Assembly: GCA_030278955.1 (NCBI GenBank)
Contig: JAOANR010000013.1
Location: 44,614,191 to 44,678,190 of the forward strand
Direction of reading: 5' to 3'
From: Hygrophila difformis
Lineage: Eukaryota; Streptophyta; Magnoliopsida; Lamiales; Acanthaceae
Length of the DNA: 64,000 bases
Positions 1-13,500 of this stretch are shown here, one piece after another. The notes under the pieces were generated by a model that was not told where the DNA came from, ran no database searches, and saw nothing but the letters and a program-made list of their open reading frames with translations. Within the stretch, counting starts at the first letter, position 1. Each line of letters starts with the position of its first letter. A program made the translations under genes and the position numbers.

Positions 1-22
1 GATATATATATATATATATAAT
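1..22. repeat. (TA)n microsatellite at left edge
   Basis: A run of alternating T and A begins at the first bases of the window and continues for about ten units. It lies beyond the last visible exon of the RINGv gene, probably in an intron of that gene. Confidence 0.7.
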
Positions 23-79
23 AAAACTTATTTTAATTGTACTCATATGAATGTCGTGCAAACTGCAAACAAAATTTAC

Positions 80-1610
80 CCAATATCAATGGTGGTATCA
101 TCAGATGGAGGGCGTGGAACAGCAGTATAGTCAGGCTGGTATGGCTACAGAACACAAGTGAGGCATCATAGTTATGATCAATGTAGCATAATTAGCACCA
201 CAAAAAATGATATAAAAGGACTGAACCAGTCTGAAACAACAAATAAACATACACAGTAATAAATAAAATAAATAAATAATGCCCCAATTTTTCCAAGGTA
301 TCCCTTATCAGGTTATCACCCGCAATTCAAGTAATGATACATATAGTGCAATTTTCATACCACTAGCAGTCACAGAAATTGTACAGGTATGCTGCAGGGC
401 ATACAAAAACAGCCATGCTACTTACATTCATCCACAGACGAATCTATACTCTCTCGCATTCAGAAAATCAGACTTCTTTTTATACTCTATACCATTACAA
501 AACAACCAAGACTGCTCCTAAATGTCAAAATTTTATAAAACCTTAATGACATCTTTGAATTCATCAATTGCGTGGTTGAACATTTAACCAACAAAACCAC
601 TTCCTATAACTGGTATTGGGAATTCCACTGAGGTTACCAACACCTAAACTATGAATTGGAAAATTTTATAGATTATAAATGTCCTTAATTTGCTTTCGAA
701 AATATACACAACTTGTACTGGGAGAGCAAATTAATAAAACAAAGCCTTGCCTTGCCCAATAAATTAGAACATCTCACATACCTGATGGCAAATCTCACAA
801 GTAGTGTCCCCCTTTTCATCACACCAATGCTGAACACATTTTCTGTGGGCATACTGCAAAGAAGTATGCTATCAGTGAAATAATAAAACAGGCTATTTAA
901 GCACATGAATGTCCAAAGGTGCTTACAAAAGAGGTAGAAAGGGATGGAGGGAAATGCCATAGCCAACACCTACACAACATGGTTTGCAAGGAGAAACATG
1001 TGGACTCATCCACAGTTTATTTTTATAAGGGAAAAAAAAAAAAAAAAAAAAAAAAAAAGGCTAACTGGTGCTATTATATCAAAAAAAATCAATTATGTGT
1101 TGTTAAATGTCCTGCAACCAGCTAAGACTATTAATTTTACCTAAGTTTCAAACAAAGTGCTTCAATTTGCATGAATTCAAGAAAATTGAGAATCTAAACG
1201 CATACACTTTCTTGGTCATTTTAAAGTTCAAAACTCTTTGCCTTTGCACATTGCACCATGTAAAATCAATTTTCGAGAGCATAAATTCATATGATATAAC
1301 ACATCAATGTAGCATTCACCTTAAGACTCCCACTGCAACCACAAGGACTCTCCAAGTTAGTGACAGAATCTTCTTCCTGGCAAATGCGGCACTCACCTAT
1401 TTCTATTAGTGGTGCCTGCTCATCCACCTCCTCGCTGTCTATCACCACCACTACCTTATCATCTTTGGTAACCGTGGATGAAGAGGATGCCACTGTTTCA
1501 GGATTCTTATCACTTGAAACACCTCCCACAGCCTGTGGAACCGGCGTGCTAGATCCAAGTGCCTCAGAATTTCCTGGCTCATTTACATCAACGGCCATAT
1601 ACTCACCCAT
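80..1610 (-). CDS. RINGv (RING-CH) E3 ubiquitin ligase, 5' exons only
   Basis: Three coding exons read leftward: 1610-1320 (residues 1-97), 853-782 (98-121) and 144-80. The gene then leaves the window. The C4HC3 RING-CH finger is split by introns: C74, C77, C90, C92 in exon 1; H100, C103, C116, C119 in exon 2. Exon 3 carries the proline-rich YQPDYTA-type stretch that follows the finger in plant members. All junctions are GT/AG and in phase. The N-terminal 70 residues are Ser/Val/acidic and look disordered. RING-CH proteins transfer ubiquitin from an E2, often at membranes; the membrane part is not visible here. A non-coding 5' exon (about 2160-2098) and an intron with acceptor at 1674 are likely. 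Intron 1 contains a 27-base A run near 1032-1058. Family assignment is firm; the exact subfamily is not. Confidence 0.85.
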
Positions 1611-2447
1611 TTCACACCTTGTTTATGTTTATGCAGTGCAACCGCCAACTCAATTAATAATGACTCCACAACCCTGAAATAATAATAAAAATAAAATCAA
1701 AATAAACCTATCACAACACATCAATGAATTAATTTTCTTACTTGACATTTACAGAACGAAGAAACCCATTTCACAAATGGCATAAAAACCCGGAAATTCC
1801 CCAACCTGGTAATCCAGAAAACCAAAAATTTCAAGCAAAACATAAACCCTAATCCCTAATTACAGAAATTGAGCTTTCAGAAAATCGATGTGCAACAAAA
1901 CACACACAAAGAAATCCACTGATCCCGCTGCAAATCACGCTTCCATTCAGCGGGATCAGCGAATTTCCTGGCACACCAAATGCGACGGTCAATACCCAAT
2001 CCATATGCATTCGACGCCTACCCAAAACAAAAAAAAAAAAAAAAAAAAAAAGCACCACGATAAACAAAATTTACGGACTTGCAGGAAGCGAGAATACCTT
2101 GCGCCAGAAGAAAGAAATCGCGAATACGTTGCCCAAAGACCGAGCAAATTCTAGGAATTATAAGAGCGTTCACGCGGTGCAGGTTTGGCTTTTGGAGACT
2201 TTTCCTGAGTACTAAACACTTCTTCGTTTTGTTTGATTTTAGGCTTTGTGACGGACTTTCCAGGAAGAGGTAAATCAACTGCCCGCCTTCCTATCTTAAA
2301 ATAATAATCTATTTATTTATGTCTTAAATTCTAATACTAGTATTTATTTAAAAGAAAATACTTCATCATGTCAAGTTAAATTCTAGTTAGTTGCCCTGTA
2401 CATACCCAGTTTACGCCAAAAAAAAAATGTTGAAGTTAAAACTTATA

Positions 2448-2706
2448 CTTCCTCTGCTTTTTATTATTTTCTACGAACTGACATTTAATGCAAATCCTAT
2501 GCACATGTTAAATCATTAATAACTCTATTTCAGTATGAGTAGAAGTTCTAAAAGTTTGATATTTAAAAATTACACGACGATACGAATCTAAAAAAATCTC
2601 ACTTGACTACATTTTAACTTGTATAACTATAATAAAACTTTAACTGAAAGTGTGTTTGAACAGTGGCAACTTATCCAATGTTGCAAATATTCAAGAACGG
2701 AGGAAG
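2448..2706. mobile_element. MITE, CTTCCTCCGT family, copy 1
   Basis: About 259 bp bounded by CTTCCTCTGC at the left and an inverted GGAGGAAG at the right, flanked by TA on both sides as for Tc1/mariner (Stowaway-like) MITEs. The interior has the family core, here in reverse orientation (ACGAATCTAAAAAAATCTCA). No reading frame. Confidence 0.7.
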
Positions 2707-2776
2707 TACTATATATTTGGCAACCTAAATCATACTATGAGTTACAAATGATGTAACTTGATTAAAATGGTTTCTT

Positions 2777-2940
2777 TTTTTATGAGCAATTGAAGGCCTG
2801 GGAAATGGATGGTTGAAGCTCATGCCACATAAATTATAAAGGGAATAAATGGATGGATAGGGAGCCAGGTGGGGATTCGAACCCCAGCCTATATGTTAGG
2901 AGTTGATGGAATTAATCACTAGAATAAGTTCTCAACCCAC
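2777..2940 (-). mobile_element. tRNA-type SINE, copy 1
   Basis: A 164-bp body lies between two exact 14-bp direct repeats, TAAAATGGTTTCTT at 2763-2776 and 2941-2954. On the minus strand it has a pol III B box (GGTTCGAATCC, read from about 2873-2883) and ends at the left in an A-rich tail, seen as a T run on the plus strand. Long target duplication, B box and A tail together identify a SINE. A related copy lies at 42445-42617. Confidence 0.75.
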
Positions 2941-3052
2941 TAAAATGGTTTCTTGATTTAGGTTCATACTTATTGACTAAATTTAATATAAAGGTATTTG
3001 CATTTAACATTTTCATTACTTCAAGAAAAATATTACTACAACTAGTAAAATA

Positions 3053-3310
3053 CTTCGGGCGTTCCTTATTTATCGACACATATAGGTTTTTGATAATGTT
3101 CATTGAGCAACTTTGATTATAGTTTTTAATATAGTTATGAAAGATAAAATATAGTCAAATGAGATCTTGTTGGATTCGTCTAATCGCGTAGATTTAGAAT
3201 ATCAAATTTTTATAATTTTTACTTGTATGCAATTTGAGTTATTAAGAATTAATAATAAGTATTGGATTATGTGAAATGTGGATCCGTGCCAATTAAAAAG
3301 GAACGGGTAG
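3053..3310. mobile_element. MITE, CTTCCTCCGT family, copy 2 (degraded)
   Basis: About 258 bp flanked by TA. The left end has drifted, but the interior core GAGATCTTGTTGGATTCGTC is clear near 3160-3180. The right end reads GGGTAG followed by TA. Confidence 0.6.
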
Positions 3311-3334
3311 TATAACTTTAAACAAGTGGATATA

Positions 3335-3453
3335 CTTCCTCCGTTTTTAAAATATTTAAAAATTTTACTTGTACCGAATTTGAGTTATTAATAATTTAAA
3401 ATATGCATTGGACGGCGTGCACAATGGGTCCGTTATAAGTTTTGAAAACGTAG
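3335..3453. mobile_element. MITE, CTTCCTCCGT family, internally deleted copy
   Basis: A 119-bp derivative starting CTTCCTCCGTTTTT and ending ACGTAG, flanked by TA. It keeps the two ends but lacks the central core, so it is a deletion derivative lying 25 bp from the previous copy. Confidence 0.55.
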
Positions 3454-3455
3454 TA

Positions 3456-4790
3456 TAAGTTAAACCTTTTGGCTATTTAAGAATTATATGCAAATCGTTG
3501 AAATTGCACTATTTTTAATTCAAAGTACATAGTAATAGTTTCAGAGTAGTCTAATAATCTAAAGTTAATTTTTCTGTAGTTCATAAAAATCTCCTTTAGT
3601 AAAGTACTTCATAATAAAAAATAAACTTATTAAGCTTAAGCCCACCAATATTACTCTTAAATCCATAAGAATATCGAAAAGTATAGTTTACCAGTAATTA
3701 TGACTTGCAGTAGGATTTGGGGGCGATGACCACCTATTGGCACGTTCCCATTTGTGATGTGATGTGTTACGCATTTGATGACATCCGACGGCCACAATTT
3801 CATTGGATTTTCTTCACCCAACGGTGCAATTTGACTCGCACATTTTTATTTTTTATTTATTTTTATTTATTATTTTTTTTCCCGTTGAAATTAGAGGAAA
3901 ATAATTGCAAGCCTGCAGCTTGTCAAACAATTATCAACCAAATGTTCTAGATATATGCATGGGCGGATGCATGTACAATTCAATTGTAGCATGTGATACC
4001 ACTTAAATTAATGAAATTGTTATTTTAAGCTTAAATTTTTTTATATTTGGATAGAATTATCTTAGTGCAATCATTCAATTTTGTGGTGGTGCCACTATTA
4101 TCAATTTCAATTTACGTTTTTTCTATTTTTTTGTATTGTAACTTTAATCCTATTTCTAACCCTGCTTTCATTATATTCTGTGATACCACTGCCAAAATTT
4201 TCTGGATCCGCCGCCGGATATATGGAGCCAAAAATTTTGAGAGTGGTCCATATTATGTTTCTTCAATTTCAAATTAATAAAAATATAGACATTCACACTT
4301 ATTAAAAGATCTACATAAATACGAAATATGAAGTTTTCTTATTATTGGAATAGATGGGTTTTTTTTTTTTCTTTTTTTGAGGAAAAGAATAGATTATAAC
4401 TTAAGGTTTTGAAAAATAAAAAAATAAGTTAAGGGGCAAATGTGAAATTATAACCCATCAAAGAGTGGTTGAATGTGCTTTTAAAGTTTCAAAAACATAT
4501 AATTACATAATTGTTGAGATATACGTATTGCAATGTGTGCAAGAATCAAATCAGCAGTTCATTGTACTTATTTCAAAATGATTATATAAAATATACTATA
4601 TTTTAAAATTTTTGAAAACTCTATTTAATTATATTTTTAATTACATATTTACGATAAAATTAAAATTGAATAATAAACAATGACCAAAATGAAAGTAATC
4701 AAAAATTCAAAGGGAGGAAGTACTTTTTATCTGGTAATAAGAGTATATATAATGTACTCCATATTACAAACCAAGTAAGACACCATCTAT
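3456..4790. other. Intergenic, no gene seen
   Basis: AT-rich sequence between the RINGv and apyrase genes. Short open frames here are low-complexity. A GGGAGGAAGTAC motif near 4713-4724 looks like the isolated right end of a MITE of the local family. Nothing else is supportable. Confidence 0.5.
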
Positions 4791-5241
4791 TCTGAGAGGA
4801 AATATGAAGTATATTCAAAACTTGCTACATTTTGACATTGAGAGCAAACTTGACAAGAAGTTTTCAACGAATAAATACAGGGGGAAAGATACAGTGATGA
4901 TCAAACAAGGGAACAAGTCAAACTATCATAACAAAAGCTACCCTTTCTTCCATAGATTTGGGATTTGATTCTCTGGTAAACTAAAGCCTATGACTATCTA
5001 CCAAAATGGACAAGATTGACAACTATACTAACCACATAAGTTATACATATGTGATTGTGCTGCAAGGAAATTGAACAAACTTATCCATTTAGAGGCCAGG
5101 ATGTCTAGATTGGAGATTCCCATGATCTTCAAGGAGCTGGAATTTGGGTGGGTGGCCTATCGATTTTCGAACAACACTGGCGGGTTGCTTGTAGTTTCAG
5201 TATGTCGTCAGGTTTGACATATAAACTACGGTTCATGGGAA

Positions 5242-8200
5242 TCATGGGTATCTATTGACACGTGCGACTATATACTTCCCTTTCTGTACATCGTAAATGG
5301 TCTTCAGGTGAGGCTTTCTCCATTTCGATACAAGCAATGATGTGAGTAGGATTGTGAGGAAAATAATGAATACAAGTAGCCATGGTGTATATTTACCCCA
5401 GATTAAGGATGTCCTAGGGCTCCAGTCAGAATATTGATCTGGAGTTGGATCCAACTCGGTTGAAGCCTGGAGTATAAAGGCGCCTACTGCCCAGTCAAGG
5501 GGGATGTTGTTCACTTCATTTGCATATTCAATCCTGCTAAAACATTTATGATGAGGCTAAGTTGATTTCGAGCCTTTTTTCCCAAGAAGTCTAATACCAA
5601 AAGAAGGGCGATTTATATGAACATGTAGGGTATTGTACCTTTGATCTTTTAAAGCAATCCCAAGACTATCGTGAAGAAGAGCAACAATATAAGCCGATGA
5701 AAAGCAATAGTGAATAAAGTCCTCTTCCTTGAAAGAGGCATATTTCTGCGTCAACTTTGACCAATCCTCAGCACAAAACTGCTGTCCCGCAACCATCAGG
5801 TGTGAGAGAAATGCTCTTTGACTCAAACCAAAGAACTATTTGACAACACGAGAGCAAAAAAGTTCAGCCGAGAGCTACAAACCAGTGGATAACATTATAA
5901 CAATTCATACCCAAGATGTGCACCTTAGAAGTGTGGAAGAAATTTTCAGTTGCCAAAAACTTTCCTCGGAGTTTAGGTATAAATGTTGACCCGATGTGGC
6001 AGGTGTGGTAAGAGCATTTATCTGGCAACATTGAATAAGAGAAGCAACATTGCTTAAGTAGACAGTGTTAAGGAAGACATGGACAAGAACACGCATTGGA
6101 TAGTAACAACTAAGAATAATACCTTGGCCTTTCTTCAACATCTTTAAAGATGCTGATCTGCACTCAGAGAAATTACCACGGGGAATCAAAGAAGATGGAT
6201 ATTTGTTCTTTTCAGCAGAGATATCCCGAGCCTCTTTATTAGGGGTGTATCCTGCTGGAGTACAAGGGTCCAATGGCATCCCTGTCTGGACAGAGCCACT
6301 AGCTGCATTGACACACACATGACCTTTAAGCTATGAAAGCTGTGGTACTGCTAGTGTCTTAAACTCCAAAAAATGTATGCGGCTAAAAAATCCAGTAAGC
6401 AATAAATATGAGCAAGCAGTAAAAAAACTCATAGTCCTTTTTGGTAACAAGAAAAAAGAAAGCAGTTGGAACAACATTTCTATAATAATAAAGGGATGCA
6501 GTGACATTCTAAGCACCAAATCATGGTTCATGTGAAGAAATTTTGGCGCATCAATATCCACATAAAATGTACTTCCTCCGTCAATATTTTTGTTACGGAC
6601 CCACCCAACACGTATGCTGATACACATTTTTATCGGTTAATAACTTAAATTGTGTACAATGAAAAGTTATAAAAAGTTAATTGTCTAAAACTACAAGATT
6701 AGACGAATCTAACAAGATCTCAATTGACTATGTTTTTTCTTACATAGCTATGATAAATTTGAATCAAAGTTAAACAGTAAATAGTGCCAAAAAAATCATC
6801 CGTAACAAATATAAAGAGAAGGAGGTAGTATAAGTTTTAGCTTCACTTCGAATTGCAATCCGACTTCCAATATTTTTCCATATCAAAATAAAATGGACAA
6901 TATAAGGTGTCAATAGTGAAAAAAAGTATTGACATGACATATTGACATTAGCGGCAGTGATCCATCCAAAAGAAGAAATTAAAATTAGAATACCTGATTC
7001 TTGATATCCGTGAACCAGGGACTCCTTCAACAGGTCATATGCAACATTCTGGAAACATAGCATGCATTTTTTAAGACAACAGAAGCAATGTCGCTTTGGA
7101 TATTTAACATTTAGAGATACTATATAAAATAGGCTACTAGAAAGATACCCATTTGACCGTCTCATTGAAGGCCACCAAATACATGATTTTGAAAAATAGG
7201 TAAGTTGAAACACATTGGGTCATTAAATTCAGCCATTTTCCAGCCAAGTGTAACACATGCACCATCACTCACTGGCTGGAAAATGGCGAATTCGGCCATT
7301 TGGCCTAATTTAACAACCTAGTCCTATTTTTCAAATACATATTTGGTCGCCTTAAATATCAGGGGTACTACTTCTAGTGGCCTAATTAAAATGATATTCC
7401 TAACATGAAATATACTTTAGAAGTTGTTCACAAGTATTTCCATTACACATAACCTTTGATAGAATATGCACGTGTATATGAATACTAACACATGTGTGGA
7501 ATATGTATAACCCTCACCCTCCAAGATAAACTCAAAAGAAAAATTACCAGGCCAAAATGAAGCAAGCTGTGACTGTACAGATTGTATGTAAAATTCCCAA
7601 ATTTTATTTTGTGAGAGAACTCAGGAGGCAATGGCTCATTGGAGATGAAGGCAACCTACAACAGTAAAAAAAAAAAAATCAGATTCATGAAAAGAACATA
7701 CAGAGAATTTGAAAGAAGGGGAAATATGCAACACATATGAGTTCACTGATTTTTTTTCCTTCAGAAAAGCATACAAACAAACTTCCTCCCTTCTGAAAAT
7801 GCTGGTGGACAGGATGCATAAACAATGACAAGAAAAATACAAAATTTAACCTGAGCTGAAGCACCGCCAAGCTCAATAATTCCAGTTGTTTGAGATGGAT
7901 CTTTTCCAAGAGTTCCACGAGCATAATTAGCCACAACCCAAGCATACAAGCCTTCATCCGCTCCTATAGAAATATCACACAAATGAATATTAAAAATCAC
8001 TTAGAACGCATTAGTTTGAGTTATAGGATTTACAACCGATTAAAGTATTAAACAGCTTAAGCCACAATTGCTAGGTTCTTTTGAAGGATTAGGTTGGATA
8101 AATTTTATCTTATCCAGTGACATATTTAGTTCGTAGATAAAACCCTTCATTATTTATGGCTCTTTATAATTACGATAAGTCGATAATTTAAGTTGACAAT

Positions 8201-9200
8201 TCAAACCAACTAGAACGGATTAAGCTACCACTTATATTAATCAAAGTAGCTTGCTTTATATCCTATCTTCCAGACTCATTCACAAAAATTAAATCGCATC
8301 CTGAAAAGTGGTCTACCAAACACAGGCAAGTGATGCACGAGATTCTCACAACTTCATAATAAGCAGAAAGGTAAACAATGAAGAATTGAAGATTCTCATA
8401 CATGACCATTTCAAAAGATTTTGAAACTGTAACTAGCAAATGTATACATGCTTTTAACTTTTTCAGATCAATTCAAAGAGCAAATTACCCAAGCACGGCA
8501 ATAGAACAACAGGTCACAATTCAAAAAAACCATAACTACATTAGAAATAGTTATCAAGTGGCACGGAAACATATACTGACATAGCCGCATTGAATCATCC
8601 AATACCTGAAATCACAGAGGCCCAATCATCTCGAAACCTAAATCCAGAAGCCCGCAAAATCTTCCGGCACACATTCAAGATCCTCTCCTGGTCCTCCACC
8701 TCCAATAACCGCATACCCGCTGTAGCCATCAAGTGAACCTCAGTCTCCGACCATTTCTCCGCCGGCACGTTCCTCTTTGCAAATTCCATCAGTTCCTCCA
8801 ATGAACCCCCAGCCCTGTCCGGCTGAGAAGGATAAGCCGAGAGCCCTGGATTCACCTTCATCGACGCCGATCCCTTCCCCAAGAAATCCACAACCAAAAT
8901 CCCATCCCGAATCTCGTATTCAAACACGTGGATTCTAGTCCCGGTGCTCCCGCCGTCGATCACCACGCTGTACCTTTTCTTCCCCTGATTTTTGTCTCCA
9001 ACTAGCAAAATGTAGCAAAATAGTAAAAACCCTACCGAGATTGAAATGTACAAACACGATTTCAATCTGGCGTCGGAGTGCTTTGTGCTGCTGGGGGGTC
9101 GAAACCCCGATCGCGCCGATCGAAATGGGGTCCTGATCGGATCCATGCCTTCCTTTTCGTCCAAACTAGGGTTCACTTTTGGGGCATTCGATCGGCGCAT
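5242..9200 (-). CDS. Membrane apyrase (GDA1/CD39 nucleoside phosphatase), APY6/7-like
   Basis: Eight exons, minus strand: 9200-8606, 7963-7851, 7655-7548, 7048-6994, 6302-6123, 6021-5924, 5835-5639, 5533-5242. They total 1638 nt, giving 545 aa. Apyrases hydrolyse NTP and NDP to NMP in the endomembrane lumen or outside the cell. Apyrase conserved regions are visible: ACR1 DGGSTGTR (82-89), ACR2 ATAGMR (159-164), ACR3 around ADEG (200-203) with YAWVVANY, ACR4 ELGGASAQ (229-236), and a late DWSKL..EEDF..YCFSSAY block. Membrane segments sit at about 50-67 and 500-519, with a basic C-terminal tail. This two-membrane layout fits the APY6/7 group. The ATG at 9200 is preferred over an in-frame upstream ATG (9326) because the family starts MRRS-like there. 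The reading frame is intact. Intron 4 hosts a MITE (6572-6828). Confidence 0.93.
6572..6828. mobile_element. MITE, CTTCCTCCGT family, in apyrase intron 4
   Basis: 257 bp starting CTTCCTCCGTCAATATTT and ending in the inverted GAGAAGGAGGTAG, with TA on each side. The reverse core AGACGAATCTAACAAGATCT is well preserved. It lies wholly within the intron (6993-6303), so the coding sequence is untouched. Confidence 0.8.
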
Positions 9201-9326
9201 CAAAACATGGAAACCTGGTGAATCATAGGATGGCCCAAGGGATCGACACGAGAACAATCCTATGAATTCACAAGTTGTCCCAATCGGGTTTCGAGAAATC
9301 TGAAATTGAGAGGGCAATTTGATCAA

Positions 9327-10061
9327 TTTTGGCCCTCTCTTGGTTGCCTGCAGAATTCTGCACCCGTCTGTCTTTGTTTATGCTTTCCAATTCGTTGGGA
9401 AAAACGATCATCTCTAATTTTTGGCATTTTTTTTAATGACCTTTCCTTTAGGTCCTAAAGTGCAAATACATTAGCTCTTTTTGTTTAAAATGTTTTGCAT
9501 TATGGGGATAATAAAAAAAAAAACTTTTTCATTAGGGACTAAACATGAATAATAAACACTAGTATACATATACATTTAGTAAATACTTCATTTTTTTAAA
9601 AAAAATTTACAATTACTATTATTCTGATCGATTTCATTTCATTTTATAAATATGTTTCATTTTGGTAAATAAATAGTATTAATGAAATGAAGAGAAGATC
9701 CTATTATTCCCAAAAACATTCATGTGAACATGTATTTATTATAAATCTTTTTAACCTAAAATGTAACGATGACAAAAATATTATTAAACAAACTTATGAT
9801 TTTTTAAAAATTAAATTTGAGGGAAAATTATAATTTTCAACTACTAATTCACTTGAAATTATTAAGAGCCTATATCACGTCTAGATAATAATAATAACAA
9901 TAATAATAATAATAATAATTCTTAATATTTGCATATTATTAATTTCTATTTAGCCATATGTACAAGGCCAAGAAATTTCCTAAATTTTACCCACACCACC
10001 CCCGAAAAAAAAGAAAAAAAAAGTTCTAAAATTAAAATGGAACTGCTTATCCAAAAAAATT
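9327..10061. other. Upstream region of apyrase; AT-rich with (TAA)n
   Basis: No gene. It should contain the apyrase promoter. A (AAT)n-type microsatellite lies at about 9886-9920. The right limit is the target duplication of Copia-1. Confidence 0.5.
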
Positions 10062-10066
10062 ATAAT

Positions 10067-10460
10067 TGTTATAGAAATAACTATATTTATTTATGTATGT
10101 GTATAATAAAATGGTATATGGCTTATTAGCTTGTGTTTATAGTGGAAGTGTTGTAATGGAAATTGGGATTAAATGGTGAAAGAAATGAAGTTTAAAGGTG
10201 GGATAATAAAATGGATAAAGTGTAACAATTATGGCATGAGATGAAACAAGTATTAAGCTTGCATAAAATTTTTCTCTCTTTTCTCAATACATTACATAGG
10301 CTATTTATAAATTTTTTTATCCTCTCACTATTTACTAACCTCATAATCAAGGCATATGCATTTCAAGACTTTCACATGTCTAACCTTATGATCAAGGCAT
10401 GAACATGGATATTCACATGTTGAACACTAGACATTCACAATCTTGTTTACATGCATAACA
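10067..10460 (-). repeat. Copia-1 3' LTR (left)
   Basis: 394 bp, differing from the right copy by about two single-base changes (near 10310 and 10409). It is bounded by TG..CA and the ATAAT target duplication, with the polypurine tract on its inner side. Confidence 0.95.
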
Positions 10461-10597
10461 CTCCCCCTTGAATGTCGTCAATACGAAGAATATGCCTCGT
10501 TAAAACCTTACTTGGAAAAAACCCTATGGGAAAAAATCCAAGTTAGGAAAAAGAGTACACGATTCTTGCATATTTACTTCTCCCCTTGATCAAAGCA

Positions 10598-13500
10598 TCA
10601 GTTGAAGTTCTTTAGTTGGCGCATCCCAATGCTTCTCACCAACTTTTCGAATGTTGCTGTTGGTAGTGCCTTGGTAAATAAATCTGCAAGATTATCAGCT
10701 GAACGGATTTGCTGCACATCTATTTCACCATTTTTCTGTAAATCATGAGTGAAGAAAAATTTTGGTGAAATGTGTTTCGTTCTATCTCCTTTAATATACC
10801 CTCCCTTCAATTGTGCTATACAAGCTGCATTATCTTCATATAAAATTGTTGGGGGTATCTTTTCTTCAGTAGCTATGCCACAATTTTTCAATATATGGTG
10901 CATCAAAGATCGCAACCATACACACTCTCGACTGGCTTCATGAATTGCTAAAATTTCAGCATGATTTGAGGAAGTAGCAGTCAAAGTCTGCTTCATTGAT
11001 CTCCATGAAATTGCAGTACCACCACATGTAAAAACATAGCCAGTTTGAGATTTGGCTTTATGTGGATCTGATAAATATCCGGCATCAGCAAAGCCGATTA
11101 TTTCATGTCGAGAGTCATTTGGGTAAAATAACCCAAGATCAATAGTTCCTTGGAGATAGCGAAATATGTGTTTAATTCCATTCCAATGTCGTCTTGTAGG
11201 AGATGAACTGAATCTCGCTAATAAATTTACTGCAAATGATATATCTGGTCTAGTGCAGTTTGCAAGATACATTAAAGCACCTATGGCACTTAAATATGGG
11301 ACCTCTGGTCCAAGAATTTGTTCATCTTCCTCTTGTGGTCTAAACGGATCCTTTTTTATATCAAGTGACCTTACGACCATTGGAGTACTCAATGGATGTG
11401 CTTTATCCATATAAAATCGCTTTAATACTCTCTGAGTATAAGCTGTTTGATGGACAAAAGTTCCATTATTTAAATATTCAATTTGCAGACCAAGACATGA
11501 TTTGGTTTTACCAAAATCTTTGATTTCAAACTCCTTTTTTAGGTATTCAATAGCCTTTTGGAGCTCCTCTGGAGTTCCAATCAAGTTGAGATCATCAACA
11601 TAAACTGCAATGATTACAAACCCTTGTCCATTTTTCTTAATGAAAATACATGGACAAATTGGGTCATTTGTATAACCCTCTTGTATCAATGACTCACTGA
11701 GTCGGTTATACCACATTCGTCCGGACTGTTTCAGTCCATATAGGGATTTTTGTAATTTGATGGAATACATATGTCTAGGATTTGATTCATATGTCTCTGA
11801 CATTTTTAATCCCTCTGGGACCTTCATATAGATATCTGTATCTAAATTTCCATATAGATACGCAGTAATAACATCCATCAATCTCATTTCAAGATTTTGA
11901 TGGACTGCTAAACTGATAAGATATCTAAATGTTATTCCATCCATTACGGGGGAATATGTTTCATCATAATCAAATCCGGGTCTCTGTGAAAACCCTTGGG
12001 CGACTAATCTCGCTTTGTATCTGACAATTTCATTTTTGTCATTTCTTTTTCTTACAAAAACCCATCTGTATCCAACTGGCTTTATATTTTCTGGTGTTTT
12101 GACAATCGGTCCAAACACATTTCGTCTAGCCAGGGAATCCAATTCAGATTGGATTGCATCTTTCCATTTTGGCCAATCTTTTCTTTTCCGACATTCATCA
12201 ACCGAATTTGGTTCATGATCCTCGTCATCATTTATGATGTCAAGTGCTATGTGGTACGAGAATACATTATCTATGATAATTGCATCTCGATTCCAAACAT
12301 TTCTGCTTGTGACAAAATTGATTGATATTTCATTATTTTCAAGTTCATTCTCCTCTGGAGCTACTTGCTCTTCAAGAGCTTCTTTTTCCTCTGGAATATT
12401 TTCTGTAATTTTGTCACTTTCAATTATTTGTGATCCTCTTTTCTTTCGAGGATTTTTATCTTTTGAACCTGGTGGTCTACCACGCTTCAAGCGTGCAGTA
12501 GATTCATCTTTGGCACTTGTAATTGGTCCCTCTGGGACATTAATTTTGATAGGAACATTTGCTGCCGGTATAAGAGATTTTGTTACTCTTTTAGAGTCGC
12601 ATAATGCGTCCGGCAATTGATTTGCAATACTCTGCAAATGTACAATTCTTTGTACTTCTAGTTCACAATCATTTGTACGAGGATCAAAGAAATCTAACGG
12701 TGTTTTCCAGTTGATTTCTTTTTCTTTCTTTGGTTGATTTCTGTCTCCCCCTAATGTCGGGAAATGAGATTCGTCAAAATGACAATCTTTGAATTTCGCA
12801 GTAAATAAATCACCAGTTAATGGTTCGAGATATCGAATAATCGATGGTGATTCATACCCGACATATATTCCCAATCTACGTTGGGGACCCATCTTTGTGC
12901 GCTGAGGTGGTGCAATCGGGACATACACAGCGCAACCAAATATTCTGAGATGGGATATATTGGGTTCATGCCCAAATGTTAATTGTATAGGGGAGTATTC
13001 ATGATAATGTGTCGGCCTTAACCGCACCAATTTTGCTGCATGTAATATTGCATGCCCCCAAGCTGTCAATGGCAATCCAGATCTCATTAATAATGGTCTG
13101 GCAATTAATTGTAAACGCTTTATAAGCGATTCAGCAAGTCCATTCTGTGTATGGACATGAGCAACAGGATGCTCAACTGTTATGCCAATTGACACGCAGT
13201 ATTCATCAAACCTCTGGGATGAATATTCACCAGCATTATCCAACCGAATATTTTTTATTGTATAATCAGGGAACTGTGCTCGTAATTTAATAATTTGAGC
13301 AAGTAATTTTGCAAACGCATGGTTGCGAGATGATAATAATGATACATTGGACCATCGTGTTGATGCATCAATTAGCACCATAAAATATTTAAATGGTCCA
13401 CATGGTGGATCTATAGGTCCACATATATCACCCTGAATTCTTTCAAGAAAACTGGGGCTTTCAGTTCCCATTTTTGTTGGTGAATGTTTGGAAATTAATT

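Noticed and set aside
61..80. A short gap between RINGv exon 3 and a following TTTGCAG that could join another exon
   Set aside because: The implied intron would be about 17 nt, far below any plant intron. The next exon is probably beyond the left edge.
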